A stretch of 64,000 nt of DNA from assembly GCF_003049525.1 (NCBI RefSeq), contig NZ_PYWL01000001.1:558001-622000 (forward strand), in the 5' to 3' direction. The notes under the pieces are model-generated. The model was not told the DNA's origin. It worked only from the letters and a program-made list of their open reading frames with translations, and searched no databases. The first letter of the stretch is position 1. Each line of letters starts with the position of its first letter. This stretch comes from Lysinibacillus fusiformis. GTDB taxonomy: Bacteria > Bacillota > Bacilli > Bacillales_A > Planococcaceae. The position numbers were made by a program, and so were the translations under genes. This document shows, piece by piece, positions 56,713 through 64,000 of the stretch.

Positions 56713-57900
56713 TTAAACTTGCTGCTCGTCTGTTGTTGTGTAGCGAATTAAAACAGCACCTGTTTTTGATTCTCCTTCGATAAATAAGCGATTTGCATGT
56801 TCAACTTCTTTATCAAAACGAACAACTTTAGAGAGGAATTGATCCTGCGACTCCATTTTGGAAACATCATGTATACCGACGTCTACTTTCCCAAAATTCG
56901 TCACCACTTTACCACTTAATGAAATAGTTCGAGGCACGTATAATTCAACCGCTCCCGCAACCGTTTGAGCTTTTATTTTGGATGAATTTGTTGAGCATGT
57001 CGTCACCACAACATGTCCATTAACAGATTTAGCTTCTACTTCGTCCAACGCACCATCTAAATAAACACGTCCATTTAATGTTTCAGCTTCTAAATCTTTC
57101 CCGCGAACCTTTGTTAATTCAATGGAGCCATTAGAGGAATCTACTTCCGCTTTCCCAAAACTGAACTTAGTCCCTTTAATAGCACCGTTTAATGTTTTCA
57201 CCTTTAATTCTTCAACATCTGTATCCTGTAATGAAACACTACCATTCATCAGTCGGACAGATAATTTTTCAAGTTTATCCTTTGGAACTAGTACCTTTGC
57301 ATTGACTTGAACAAGCTTTAATTGGCTCAAAATTCGAAGTGAATGCTCATCCTCTTTCACAACAAATTGCTCTAAAAAGTAATTGCGTGTTTCTTCTTCA
57401 TTATCATTCATAAGCGGTGCCTTCACCTTGCAAATAACTTGAATCGTATCTCCTTCACTGGATTCCAATGAAAAGTTACCATTCGGTAATTCAGCAATAA
57501 TGCTTTCTACATTGGCAGCAGCCACTTCTTCTGTATGCGTAAACTCAAATTTATCGCCAAACGGAGAAGCTACATCAAATTCCTTCACCTTTTTGACAGC
57601 TGTATTCATCATATCCATAAAGAGAGAACCAATCTGTGTTAAATCCTTACGAAAATCTTGCATCTCATCTTGGAAATGTTTCATAAAATCTTCTTTTTTC
57701 TTGTCGCCATCTTTAGACTTTTCTTCAAATAATGACTCTTTGTCAGATGAAAATGACTGTGACTCTTTAGACACATCATCCATAACATTTTGAGTAGATT
57801 TGCCGGTTTGCTCTAATGCTTCTAATAATGTAATCGCCTCTTGTGCCGAAATCGTACCTTTTTCTACAAGTTCTAAAATTCGTTGACGTTCATTTTGCAT
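56713..57900 (-). CDS. yvlB: DUF4097 family protein, YvlB-like
   Basis: A 395-residue protein. Residues 1-30 form a small SHOCT-like helical hairpin (QRILELVEKGTISAQEAITLLEAL); about 35-110 are charged and coiled; about 130-390 form the repeated-strand DUF4097 beta-helix (MNGSVSLQ, LNGAIKG, NGSIELT, LNGRVYLDG, VNGHVVV). B. subtilis yvlB lies in the same uvrA neighbourhood. Relatives are linked to envelope stress, but the function is not known. Confidence 0.85.
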   Translation of the reverse strand: MQNERQRILELVEKGTISAQEAITLLEALEQTGKSTQNVMDDVSKESQSFSSDKESLFEEKSKDGDKKKEDFMKHFQDEMQDFRKDLTQIGSLFMDMMNTAVKKVKEFDVASPFGDKFEFTHTEEVAAANVESIIAELPNGNFSLESSEGDTIQVICKVKAPLMNDNEEETRNYFLEQFVVKEDEHSLRILSQLKLVQVNAKVLVPKDKLEKLSVRLMNGSVSLQDTDVEELKVKTLNGAIKGTKFSFGKAEVDSSNGSIELTKVRGKDLEAETLNGRVYLDGALDEVEAKSVNGHVVVTTCSTNSSKIKAQTVAGAVELYVPRTISLSGKVVTNFGKVDVGIHDVSKMESQDQFLSKVVRFDKEVEHANRLFIEGESKTGAVLIRYTTTDEQQV

Positions 57901-58097
57901 AACTAAATAGCCTCCCTCAGTTCGTTATACTATTTATACGATTCTTTTTTTGAAAAGTTTCACTGCAAAATTGAAATAAAATGGATTTTTTATTACAACG
58001 AAGGCTTTCCTTCTTGTCAGCTTGAAAGATGTGCTCCCATTCTTCTTTAATTCTATGGATTGAGTTGCGCTTTTCGTATTCCGATTGAAGGCCGGGA

Positions 58098-60965
58098 TTA
58101 GGATTTAGAAGCTTGTGCTAATACTGCTTCCATTCTAAGGCGGTCATGTTCTAAAATTGGTTTTAAATATTTTCCTGTGTAAGAACCTGGCACTTCTGCC
58201 ACTTCTTCAGGTGTACCTGTTGCAATAATCGTACCCCCTTTGTCTCCACCCTCTGGACCTAAATCGATAAGATAATCAGCCGTTTTGATTACATCTAGAT
58301 TATGTTCAATAACTAATACGGAGTCACCATTTTCAACAAGACGTTGTAGCACTACAAGTAAACGTGCAATATCGTCTGCATGTAAGCCTGTCGTCGGTTC
58401 ATCTAGAATATAGAATGATTTACCTGTTGAACGTCGATGTAATTCAGATGCTAATTTTACACGCTGCGCCTCTCCTCCAGACAAGGTTGTGGCAGGTTGT
58501 CCTAATTTCATATAACCTAATCCAACATCAACAATAGTTTGAAGCTTACGTTGAATTTTTGGAATATTTTCGAAGAATACTACTGCATTTTCAATCGTCA
58601 TATCTAAAATATCTGCAATACTTTTGTCTTTATATTTCACTTCAAGTGTTTCCCGATTATAGCGTTTGCCGTGACATACTTCACAAGGAACATACACATC
58701 AGGAAGGAAATGCATTTCTATTTTAATAATTCCATCTCCACGGCATGCTTCACAGCGGCCACCCTTGACATTAAAGCTAAAGCGACCTTTTTTATAGCCA
58801 CGCACCTTTGCTTCATTCGTGGTAGCAAAAACATCGCGTATATCATCAAAGACTCCCGTGTAAGTAGCTGGATTCGAGCGTGGGGTACGGCCAATTGGAG
58901 ATTGGTCAATATCGATGACTTTTTCAAGCTCATCCATCCCTGTTACCTCTTTATGTTCTCCCGGTTTAACCTTGGAACGATTCAGCTTCTGTGCCAATGA
59001 TTTATATAAAATTTCATTAATCAGCGTGGATTTCCCTGAACCAGATACACCTGTCACTGCGACAAATAAGCCAAGTGGAACATCGACTTTGACATTGCGT
59101 AAATTATTTTCCTTGGCACCCTTAATCGAAAGCTTACGACCATTTGGTTGACGTCTTTCAACTGGCAATGGGATAAATTTTTTCCCGCTTAAATATTGTC
59201 CTGTTAAAGATTTATTATTTTCCATGACTTCCTGTGGTGTACCAGCTGCAACAATTTGGCCACCATGTACACCTGCACCTGGTCCAACGTCAATCAGATA
59301 ATCAGCTGCTAGCATCGTATCCTCATCATGCTCCACCACAATCAGTGTATTACCAATATCTCGCATGTTTTGTAAGGTGCTAATCAAGCGATCATTATCA
59401 CGTTGGTGTAAGCCAATCGATGGTTCATCTAAAATATATAGAACGCCTGTTAATCGTGAACCGATTTGAGTAGCAAGGCGAATACGTTGTGCTTCCCCAC
59501 CAGATAATGTACCTGCTGCACGACTTAAAGTTAAATAGTCTAAACCTACATTAACAAGGAAGCCCAGTCGTTCTTCAATTTCCCGTAAAACTAGACGAGC
59601 AATTTTCATATCCTTTTCAGTGAGATCTAGCTCTTTGAAAAATGTGTCGGCTTCCTGAATTGAATATTGTGTCACCTCACCAATATGTTTGTCGGCAACT
59701 TTTACAGCTAATGTTTCTGGCTTTAAACGATAGCCTTTACAAGAAGGACAAGCCTGTTGTGCCATATATTTTTCCATTTGCTCACGAACATAATCTGAAG
59801 TTGTCTCTTTAAAACGACGCTCTACATTTCGGACAACACCTTCAAATTCAATCATTTGGTCTCGTACATTGCCAAACTCATTTTCATAATGGAAGTGAAT
59901 CTTCTCTTTACCTGAGCCAAATAACACTTTGTCCATCTTGTCTCTTGGTAACTCTTTCACTGGCACATCCATTGGAATATTATAGTGATCACAAACTGCT
60001 TTTAATAATTGTGGATAGTACTGTGAACTTGTTGGCTCCCAAGGTGCAATAGCATGCTCTAATAAAGAACGATCCCAATCCGGCACCACTAAATCTAAAT
60101 CCACCTCTTGCGTCGAGCCTAAGCCGTCACAGCTTGGACAAGCACCAAACGGACTATTAAATGAAAACATGCGTGGCTCTAGCTCGCCAATAGAAAAACC
60201 ACAAATAGGACAGGCATGATGTTCACTAAATAGTAATTCCTCATGCTCCATGACGTCTACAAGCACACGACCATCTGCCAAACGAAGAGCTGTCTCTAAA
60301 GAATCACTTAAACGTGCAGCGACACCTTCCTTCATTACAACACGGTCGATCACTACCTCAATAGAGTGTTTTTTATTTTTATCAAGATCAATCGCATCAT
60401 CTAAATCTCGTAAATCTCCATCAATTCGCACACGAACGAAGCCTTGCTTTTTTAAATCTTCTAGCAGTTTTACATGTGTTCCTTTACGGCCAGAAACCAT
60501 TGGAGCAAGGAGCTGCATTTTGGTTCTTTCTGGATAAGTTAATAAACGGTCCACCATTTGCTCAATCGTTTGGGAAGTAATTTCTATCCCGTGATTCGGA
60601 CAAATCGGTTTACCAATACGTGCATATAGTAAACGTAAGTAATCATAGATTTCTGTAACCGTCCCTACCGTAGAGCGTGGGTTACGACTCGTTGTTTTTT
60701 GGTCTATTGAAATAGCAGGCGATAATCCTTCGATTGCATCAACATCTGGTTTATCCATCTGCCCAAGAAACTGACGCGCATAGGCGGAAAGTGACTCGAC
60801 ATAACGTCGTTGTCCCTCCGCATAAATCGTATCAAACGCTAATGAAGATTTACCTGAGCCTGATAATCCTGTTAAAACGACTAATTGATCACGTGGAATT
60901 GTGACATTAATATTTTTTAAATTATGAGCACGTGCACCTTGCACGACAATTTCAGTATTTTTCAC
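58098..60965 (-). CDS. uvrA: Excinuclease ABC subunit A
   Basis: UvrA (955 residues) recognises DNA damage and loads UvrB. Two ABC ATPase modules are present: Walker [15 protein letters not shown] near 31 and [13 protein letters not shown] near 640, signatures [12 protein letters not shown] and [12 protein letters not shown], and zinc-finger cysteines [15 protein letters not shown] and [14 protein letters not shown] 60965 starts seven bases after uvrB. Confidence 0.97.
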   Translation of the reverse strand: MKNTEIVVQGARAHNLKNINVTIPRDQLVVLTGLSGSGKSSLAFDTIYAEGQRRYVESLSAYARQFLGQMDKPDVDAIEGLSPAISIDQKTTSRNPRSTVGTVTEIYDYLRLLYARIGKPICPNHGIEITSQTIEQMVDRLLTYPERTKMQLLAPMVSGRKGTHVKLLEDLKKQGFVRVRIDGDLRDLDDAIDLDKNKKHSIEVVIDRVVMKEGVAARLSDSLETALRLADGRVLVDVMEHEELLFSEHHACPICGFSIGELEPRMFSFNSPFGACPSCDGLGSTQEVDLDLVVPDWDRSLLEHAIAPWEPTSSQYYPQLLKAVCDHYNIPMDVPVKELPRDKMDKVLFGSGKEKIHFHYENEFGNVRDQMIEFEGVVRNVERRFKETTSDYVREQMEKYMAQQACPSCKGYRLKPETLAVKVADKHIGEVTQYSIQEADTFFKELDLTEKDMKIARLVLREIEERLGFLVNVGLDYLTLSRAAGTLSGGEAQRIRLATQIGSRLTGVLYILDEPSIGLHQRDNDRLISTLQNMRDIGNTLIVVEHDEDTMLAADYLIDVGPGAGVHGGQIVAAGTPQEVMENNKSLTGQYLSGKKFIPLPVERRQPNGRKLSIKGAKENNLRNVKVDVPLGLFVAVTGVSGSGKSTLINEILYKSLAQKLNRSKVKPGEHKEVTGMDELEKVIDIDQSPIGRTPRSNPATYTGVFDDIRDVFATTNEAKVRGYKKGRFSFNVKGGRCEACRGDGIIKIEMHFLPDVYVPCEVCHGKRYNRETLEVKYKDKSIADILDMTIENAVVFFENIPKIQRKLQTIVDVGLGYMKLGQPATTLSGGEAQRVKLASELHRRSTGKSFYILDEPTTGLHADDIARLLVVLQRLVENGDSVLVIEHNLDVIKTADYLIDLGPEGGDKGGTIIATGTPEEVAEVPGSYTGKYLKPILEHDRLRMEAVLAQASKS

Positions 60966-60972
60966 AAGTCAT

Positions 60973-62952
60973 TCACCCTTCTACCTTCAATTCAAATATT
61001 GTATCTCGAAGCTCAGCTGCACGTTCGAAATCTAGCGCTTTTGCTGCTTCCTTCATTTCTATTTCTAGAGAAGCTAAGAGCTGGTCTCTTTCTGCCTTTG
61101 TCAGCTTTTTGCCCTTCGTCGCCTTTGTTACATAGGATTCTTCTTCTTCTGCCACTTGTGTAGCACGAATCACTTCTGGTATTTTTTTACTAATAGTTTG
61201 AGGCGTAATACCATGCTCTTCGTTATAGGCCATTTGCAATTCACGACGACGTTTTGTTTCATCGAGCGCCTTTTTCATCGAGTCGGTTACATGATCTGCA
61301 TACATAATGACATGACCGTTCGCATTACGCGCAGCTCGGCCAATCGTTTGAATGAGTGAACGTTCTGAACGTAAAAATCCTTCTTTATCAGCGTCTAATA
61401 TGGCTACAAGTGATACTTCAGGAATATCAAGTCCTTCACGCAATAAGTTAATTCCAATTAGTACATCGTAAGTGCCCTTCCGTAGCTCACGAATAATCTC
61501 AATACGCTCTAATGTTTTAATCTCAGAATGCAAATACTCAACCTTTAAGCCCATTTCCTTCAAATAGGCCGTTAAATCCTCTGACATTTTCTTTGTTAGC
61601 GTTGTTACTAATACTCGCTCATCACATACAATTCGACCTTGAATTTCATCGATTAAGTTATCTATTTGCCCTTCAATTGGGCGGACATCTATTAATGGAT
61701 CCAGTAAACCAGTAGGTCGAATAATTTGCTGGATCATTTCTGGTGTATGTTCCAACTCATAGGGTCCAGGTGTGGCAGATACATAAATAGCTTGATGTAC
61801 TCGATTTTCGTATTCTTCAAAACGTAATGGACGGTTATCTAGCGCAGATGGCAAACGGAAACCATGTTCTACGAGTACCCCTTTACGCGCTTGGTCACCG
61901 TTGTACATCCCTCGTACCTGTGGAAGAGTTACGTGACTTTCATCTACGACAAGCAAAAAGTCCTCAGGGAAATAATCAAGCAACGTATATGGAGTCGCAC
62001 CTGCTTCACGTAAAGTTAAGTGACGTGAATAGTTCTCAATCCCTGAACAAAAGCCCATTTCACGCATCATTTCTAAATCATAACGTGTCCGTTGCTCTAG
62101 ACGCTGAGCCTCTAATAATTTATCCTCGGCACGCAGTAAAGCTAGACGATCCTCTAATTCTTTTTCAATGTTTTCTATCGCTTTTCGCATTTTTTCTTCT
62201 CGTGTAACGAAGTGGGATGCTGGGAAAATAGCGACATGCTCTCGATCTGATAGTATTTCTCCAGTTAAAGCATCTACCTCACGAATGCGATCAATTTCGT
62301 CCCCAAAAAACTCGACACGAATACAATGCTCATCACGTGAGGCTGGGAAAATCTCTACTACATCTCCTCGTACCCGAAACGTCCCGCGTGTAAAACTAAC
62401 ATCATTGCGCTCATATTGAACATCTACAAGTTTGCGCAGTAGCTGATTACGTTCAATTTCCATACCCGTGCGGATCGAGACAACCATTTCACGATATTCT
62501 TCTGGAGAACCAAGACCGTAAATACAGGATACAGATGCAATAATAATGACATCATCACGCTCAAATAATGCAGAAGTTGCAGAGTGGCGTAGCTTATCAA
62601 TTTCATCGTTAATGCTAGAATCCTTTTCTATATAAGTATCTGTCTGCGGTACATAGGCTTCTGGTTGGTAATAATCATAGTAACTAACAAAGTATTCTAC
62701 AGCGTTATTTGGAAAGAACTCTTTGAACTCACTATATAATTGGCCCGCCAACGTTTTATTGTGTGCCATAATGAGTGTCGGTTTTTTAACCTGCTGGATT
62801 ACATTTGAAATCGTAAATGTTTTCCCAGTTCCTGTTGCACCAAGTAATGTTTGATGACGCTTGCCTGCTTTCACACCCTCCACTAATTCCGCAATTGCCT
62901 GTGGCTGATCTCCATTAGGCTGATATGGCGCTTGTAAATCAAAAGTTTGCAC
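60973..62952 (-). CDS. uvrB: Excinuclease ABC subunit B
   Basis: UvrB (659 residues) is the DNA-damage verifying helicase-like subunit. Walker [12 protein letters not shown] is at residues 39-49, the beta-hairpin in [16 protein letters not shown] inserts between DNA strands, and the C-terminal UVR domain (about 620-655) binds UvrC. The start is GTG 62952. It leads the uvrBA operon under a LexA box 74 bases upstream. Confidence 0.97.
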   Translation of the reverse strand: MQTFDLQAPYQPNGDQPQAIAELVEGVKAGKRHQTLLGATGTGKTFTISNVIQQVKKPTLIMAHNKTLAGQLYSEFKEFFPNNAVEYFVSYYDYYQPEAYVPQTDTYIEKDSSINDEIDKLRHSATSALFERDDVIIIASVSCIYGLGSPEEYREMVVSIRTGMEIERNQLLRKLVDVQYERNDVSFTRGTFRVRGDVVEIFPASRDEHCIRVEFFGDEIDRIREVDALTGEILSDREHVAIFPASHFVTREEKMRKAIENIEKELEDRLALLRAEDKLLEAQRLEQRTRYDLEMMREMGFCSGIENYSRHLTLREAGATPYTLLDYFPEDFLLVVDESHVTLPQVRGMYNGDQARKGVLVEHGFRLPSALDNRPLRFEEYENRVHQAIYVSATPGPYELEHTPEMIQQIIRPTGLLDPLIDVRPIEGQIDNLIDEIQGRIVCDERVLVTTLTKKMSEDLTAYLKEMGLKVEYLHSEIKTLERIEIIRELRKGTYDVLIGINLLREGLDIPEVSLVAILDADKEGFLRSERSLIQTIGRAARNANGHVIMYADHVTDSMKKALDETKRRRELQMAYNEEHGITPQTISKKIPEVIRATQVAEEEESYVTKATKGKKLTKAERDQLLASLEIEMKEAAKALDFERAAELRDTIFELKVEG

Positions 62953-63025
62953 ACCTGTCCCCGTCCTTTCGTTCCAATTTGTACATATATTTTAGCATAG
63001 CAATATTAAAATTTCGAACATTTGA

Positions 63026-63039
63026 CGAACGAATGTTTG
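63026..63039 (-). promoter_or_regulatory. LexA (SOS) box of uvrBA
   Basis: CGAACGAATGTTTG is a one-mismatch copy of the Bacillus SOS box CGAACNNNNGTTCG. It lies 74 bases before uvrB, over the likely promoter. The remaining sequence of the 62953-63237 gap shows no gene. Confidence 0.8.
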
Positions 63040-63237
63040 TAAAAATTTTTTTCTATCCCTAAAATGGAAGATGGATACTCAACCTTCTACTCTCATAATA
63101 GCCGTTTCGTCAGGTTTTCAAGCCTTATCTAGTAATGAGGTGTCAATTGTAGAATGGTAGTCGTTCCTTCTCTTTTCTCATTTTTAGAGCAATACTTTTT
63201 ATACATTAGGTGAATGGCACAGCCACTCTATCATCTC

Positions 63238-63276
63238 CAAAAAAAATCCCGCTCTCCATAGTCGCGGAGAGCGGAA
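63238..63276 (-). terminator. Terminator of the IDEAL-domain gene
   Basis: The minus-strand stem CCGCTCTCC / GGAGAGCGG is followed by T8. Confidence 0.88.
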
Positions 63277-63279
63277 TTA

Positions 63280-63528
63280 TTAATATGATTCATCTTCTGA
63301 TTGCTGCAAGGAATTGAGTTCGGTTGCGTATTGATAAAATGCGTTTTCATCTTTTTCATCGAGCGCTCTATCTATTAAAACGATGAGCTGCTCTTGTCGA
63401 TGCATACGCTGGATACGATTTAAAAATAAATCTAAATAAATCTCGTTTAATAATTTCTCTGCCTCATCAACTTTTTTTGACTGACCAACGGCTTTTAGAA
63501 AATCTGTGTACGAATAATATTTATCCAA
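63280..63528 (-). CDS. IDEAL-domain protein
   Basis: A small acidic protein of 82 residues with a C-terminal IDEAL domain (LIVLIDRALDEKDENAFYQY). The IDEAL motif is found in several small Bacillus proteins of unknown function. I chose TTG 63528, behind GGGGTGA; GTG 63537, behind AAAGGA, is also possible. It is divergent from comK, at a distance of 226 bases. Confidence 0.65.
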   Translation of the reverse strand: MDKYYSYTDFLKAVGQSKKVDEAEKLLNEIYLDLFLNRIQRMHRQEQLIVLIDRALDEKDENAFYQYATELNSLQQSEDESY

Positions 63529-63754
63529 CGATCTCACCCCGATCCTTTTCTAAATTATATGAAAATTGAAATTAAAAAGCAATGCTTACGATTTGAAAAT
63601 AACTTGGATTAACTAGTAAACTCGTGAAATTTAAAGCAAATTCTCTAAGCATTTCATTCATTTATCAACCTTGTTTCATTACTTTGTATATTTTTTGAAA
63701 TTCATTTTATGTACTACACTACGGTTATCAATAGAAAAGGGAGGCACTTTCAAA

Positions 63755-64000
63755 ATGACTAGTAAATTTGTAAATGGCTATTTAATTTCCTTTAACACTT
63801 ACTTGCTCCAACCAGTTCAGCATGACACTAAAGTTTTCACTCATGTTATAGACAAACATAATGAGCTAATTGTTACTCGGAAGCCGATGCATGTACTGCG
63901 AAAATCTTGTATTTCATTAGGCTCCACCTATGAAGCAGCAAAGCAATCTGCTAAACGCTTTTTTGGTAATCAACATAAGCTACCAATCGTCGTGGCCTTT
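63755..64000 (+). CDS. comK: Competence transcription factor ComK (3' end outside window)
   Basis: ComK is the master activator of DNA-uptake genes. The 82 visible residues match its N-terminal half: the pattern VIDKHNELIVTRKPMHVLRK, then SCISLGSTYEAAK and HKLPIVVAF, parallels B. subtilis IIEKDCVFYVNMKPLQIVDRS, SCRFFGSSYAGRK and HKPPIMVD. ATG 63755 follows GGGAGG. The reading frame is open to the right edge. MecA in this window would target it for degradation. The AT-rich 217-base upstream region has loose AAAA-N5-TTTT-like tracts (for example near 63698-63711), which could be ComK boxes. Confidence 0.85.
   Translation, partial: MTSKFVNGYLISFNTYLLQPVQHDTKVFTHVIDKHNELIVTRKPMHVLRKSCISLGSTYEAAKQSAKRFFGNQHKLPIVVAF

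Overview
The window reads as chromosomal DNA of a low-GC, endospore-forming Firmicute of the Bacillaceae/Planococcaceae type, most like Lysinibacillus. This rests on strong AAAGGAGG-type ribosome binding sites, many GTG and TTG starts, sporulation and coat genes, and gene order that follows Bacillus subtilis blocks (yjcFGH, yjbG-O, yitSUVW, yisKL, addAB, uvrBA-csbA-minJ-ctpB-ftsEX). The species is inferred, not proven. I see no rRNA, tRNA, CRISPR array, insertion sequence or prophage.

Layout. 1-4 kb: the end of a peptide ABC transporter operon (OppB-like permease, OppC-like permease with an extra membrane domain, and a solute-binding lipoprotein whose two halves appear in swapped order). 4-10.7 kb: pgpA, yjcHGF, then sporulation genes (spoVIF, yjcZ-like, spoVAE-AD-AC with a YhcN/YlaJ lipoprotein, a CotY/CotZ coat protein, a CotO-like protein). 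10.7-23 kb: mgtE, then the yjb block (pseudouridine synthase, NAD kinase, (p)ppGpp synthetase, yjbL, yjbK, yjbJ, truncated globin, spxH, pepF, a frameshifted coiA, mecA, spx). 23-28 kb: T-box-controlled trpS and fabH-fabF. 28-36 kb: an N-domain-less clpB under a CtsR box, fnr, yitW/V/U, degV-like yitS and a GH13 protein that has lost catalytic residues. 36-48.8 kb: yisL, yisK, a DUF418 protein, addBA, a VTT protein, and azlCD with a divergent regulator. 48.8-64 kb: csbA, minJ, ctpB, a TlpA-like thioredoxin with a membrane partner, a FtsEX locus with a coiled-coil M23 peptidase, yvlB, uvrBA with a LexA box, an IDEAL-domain protein and the start of comK, which runs off the right edge.

Themes. 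Regulated proteolysis and stress: spx, its adaptor spxH, mecA, clpB. Competence and DNA processing: comK, mecA, coiA, addAB, uvrAB. Sporulation: SpoVA channel, coat and CtpB. Cell-wall and division: FtsEX, M23 peptidase, MinJ, YjbJ. The observations I consider most worth a second look are the apparently circularly permuted peptide-binding protein at 2146-3957, the membrane-anchored pseudo-amylase at 34377-35843, and the single-base frameshift in coiA around 21358-21363.
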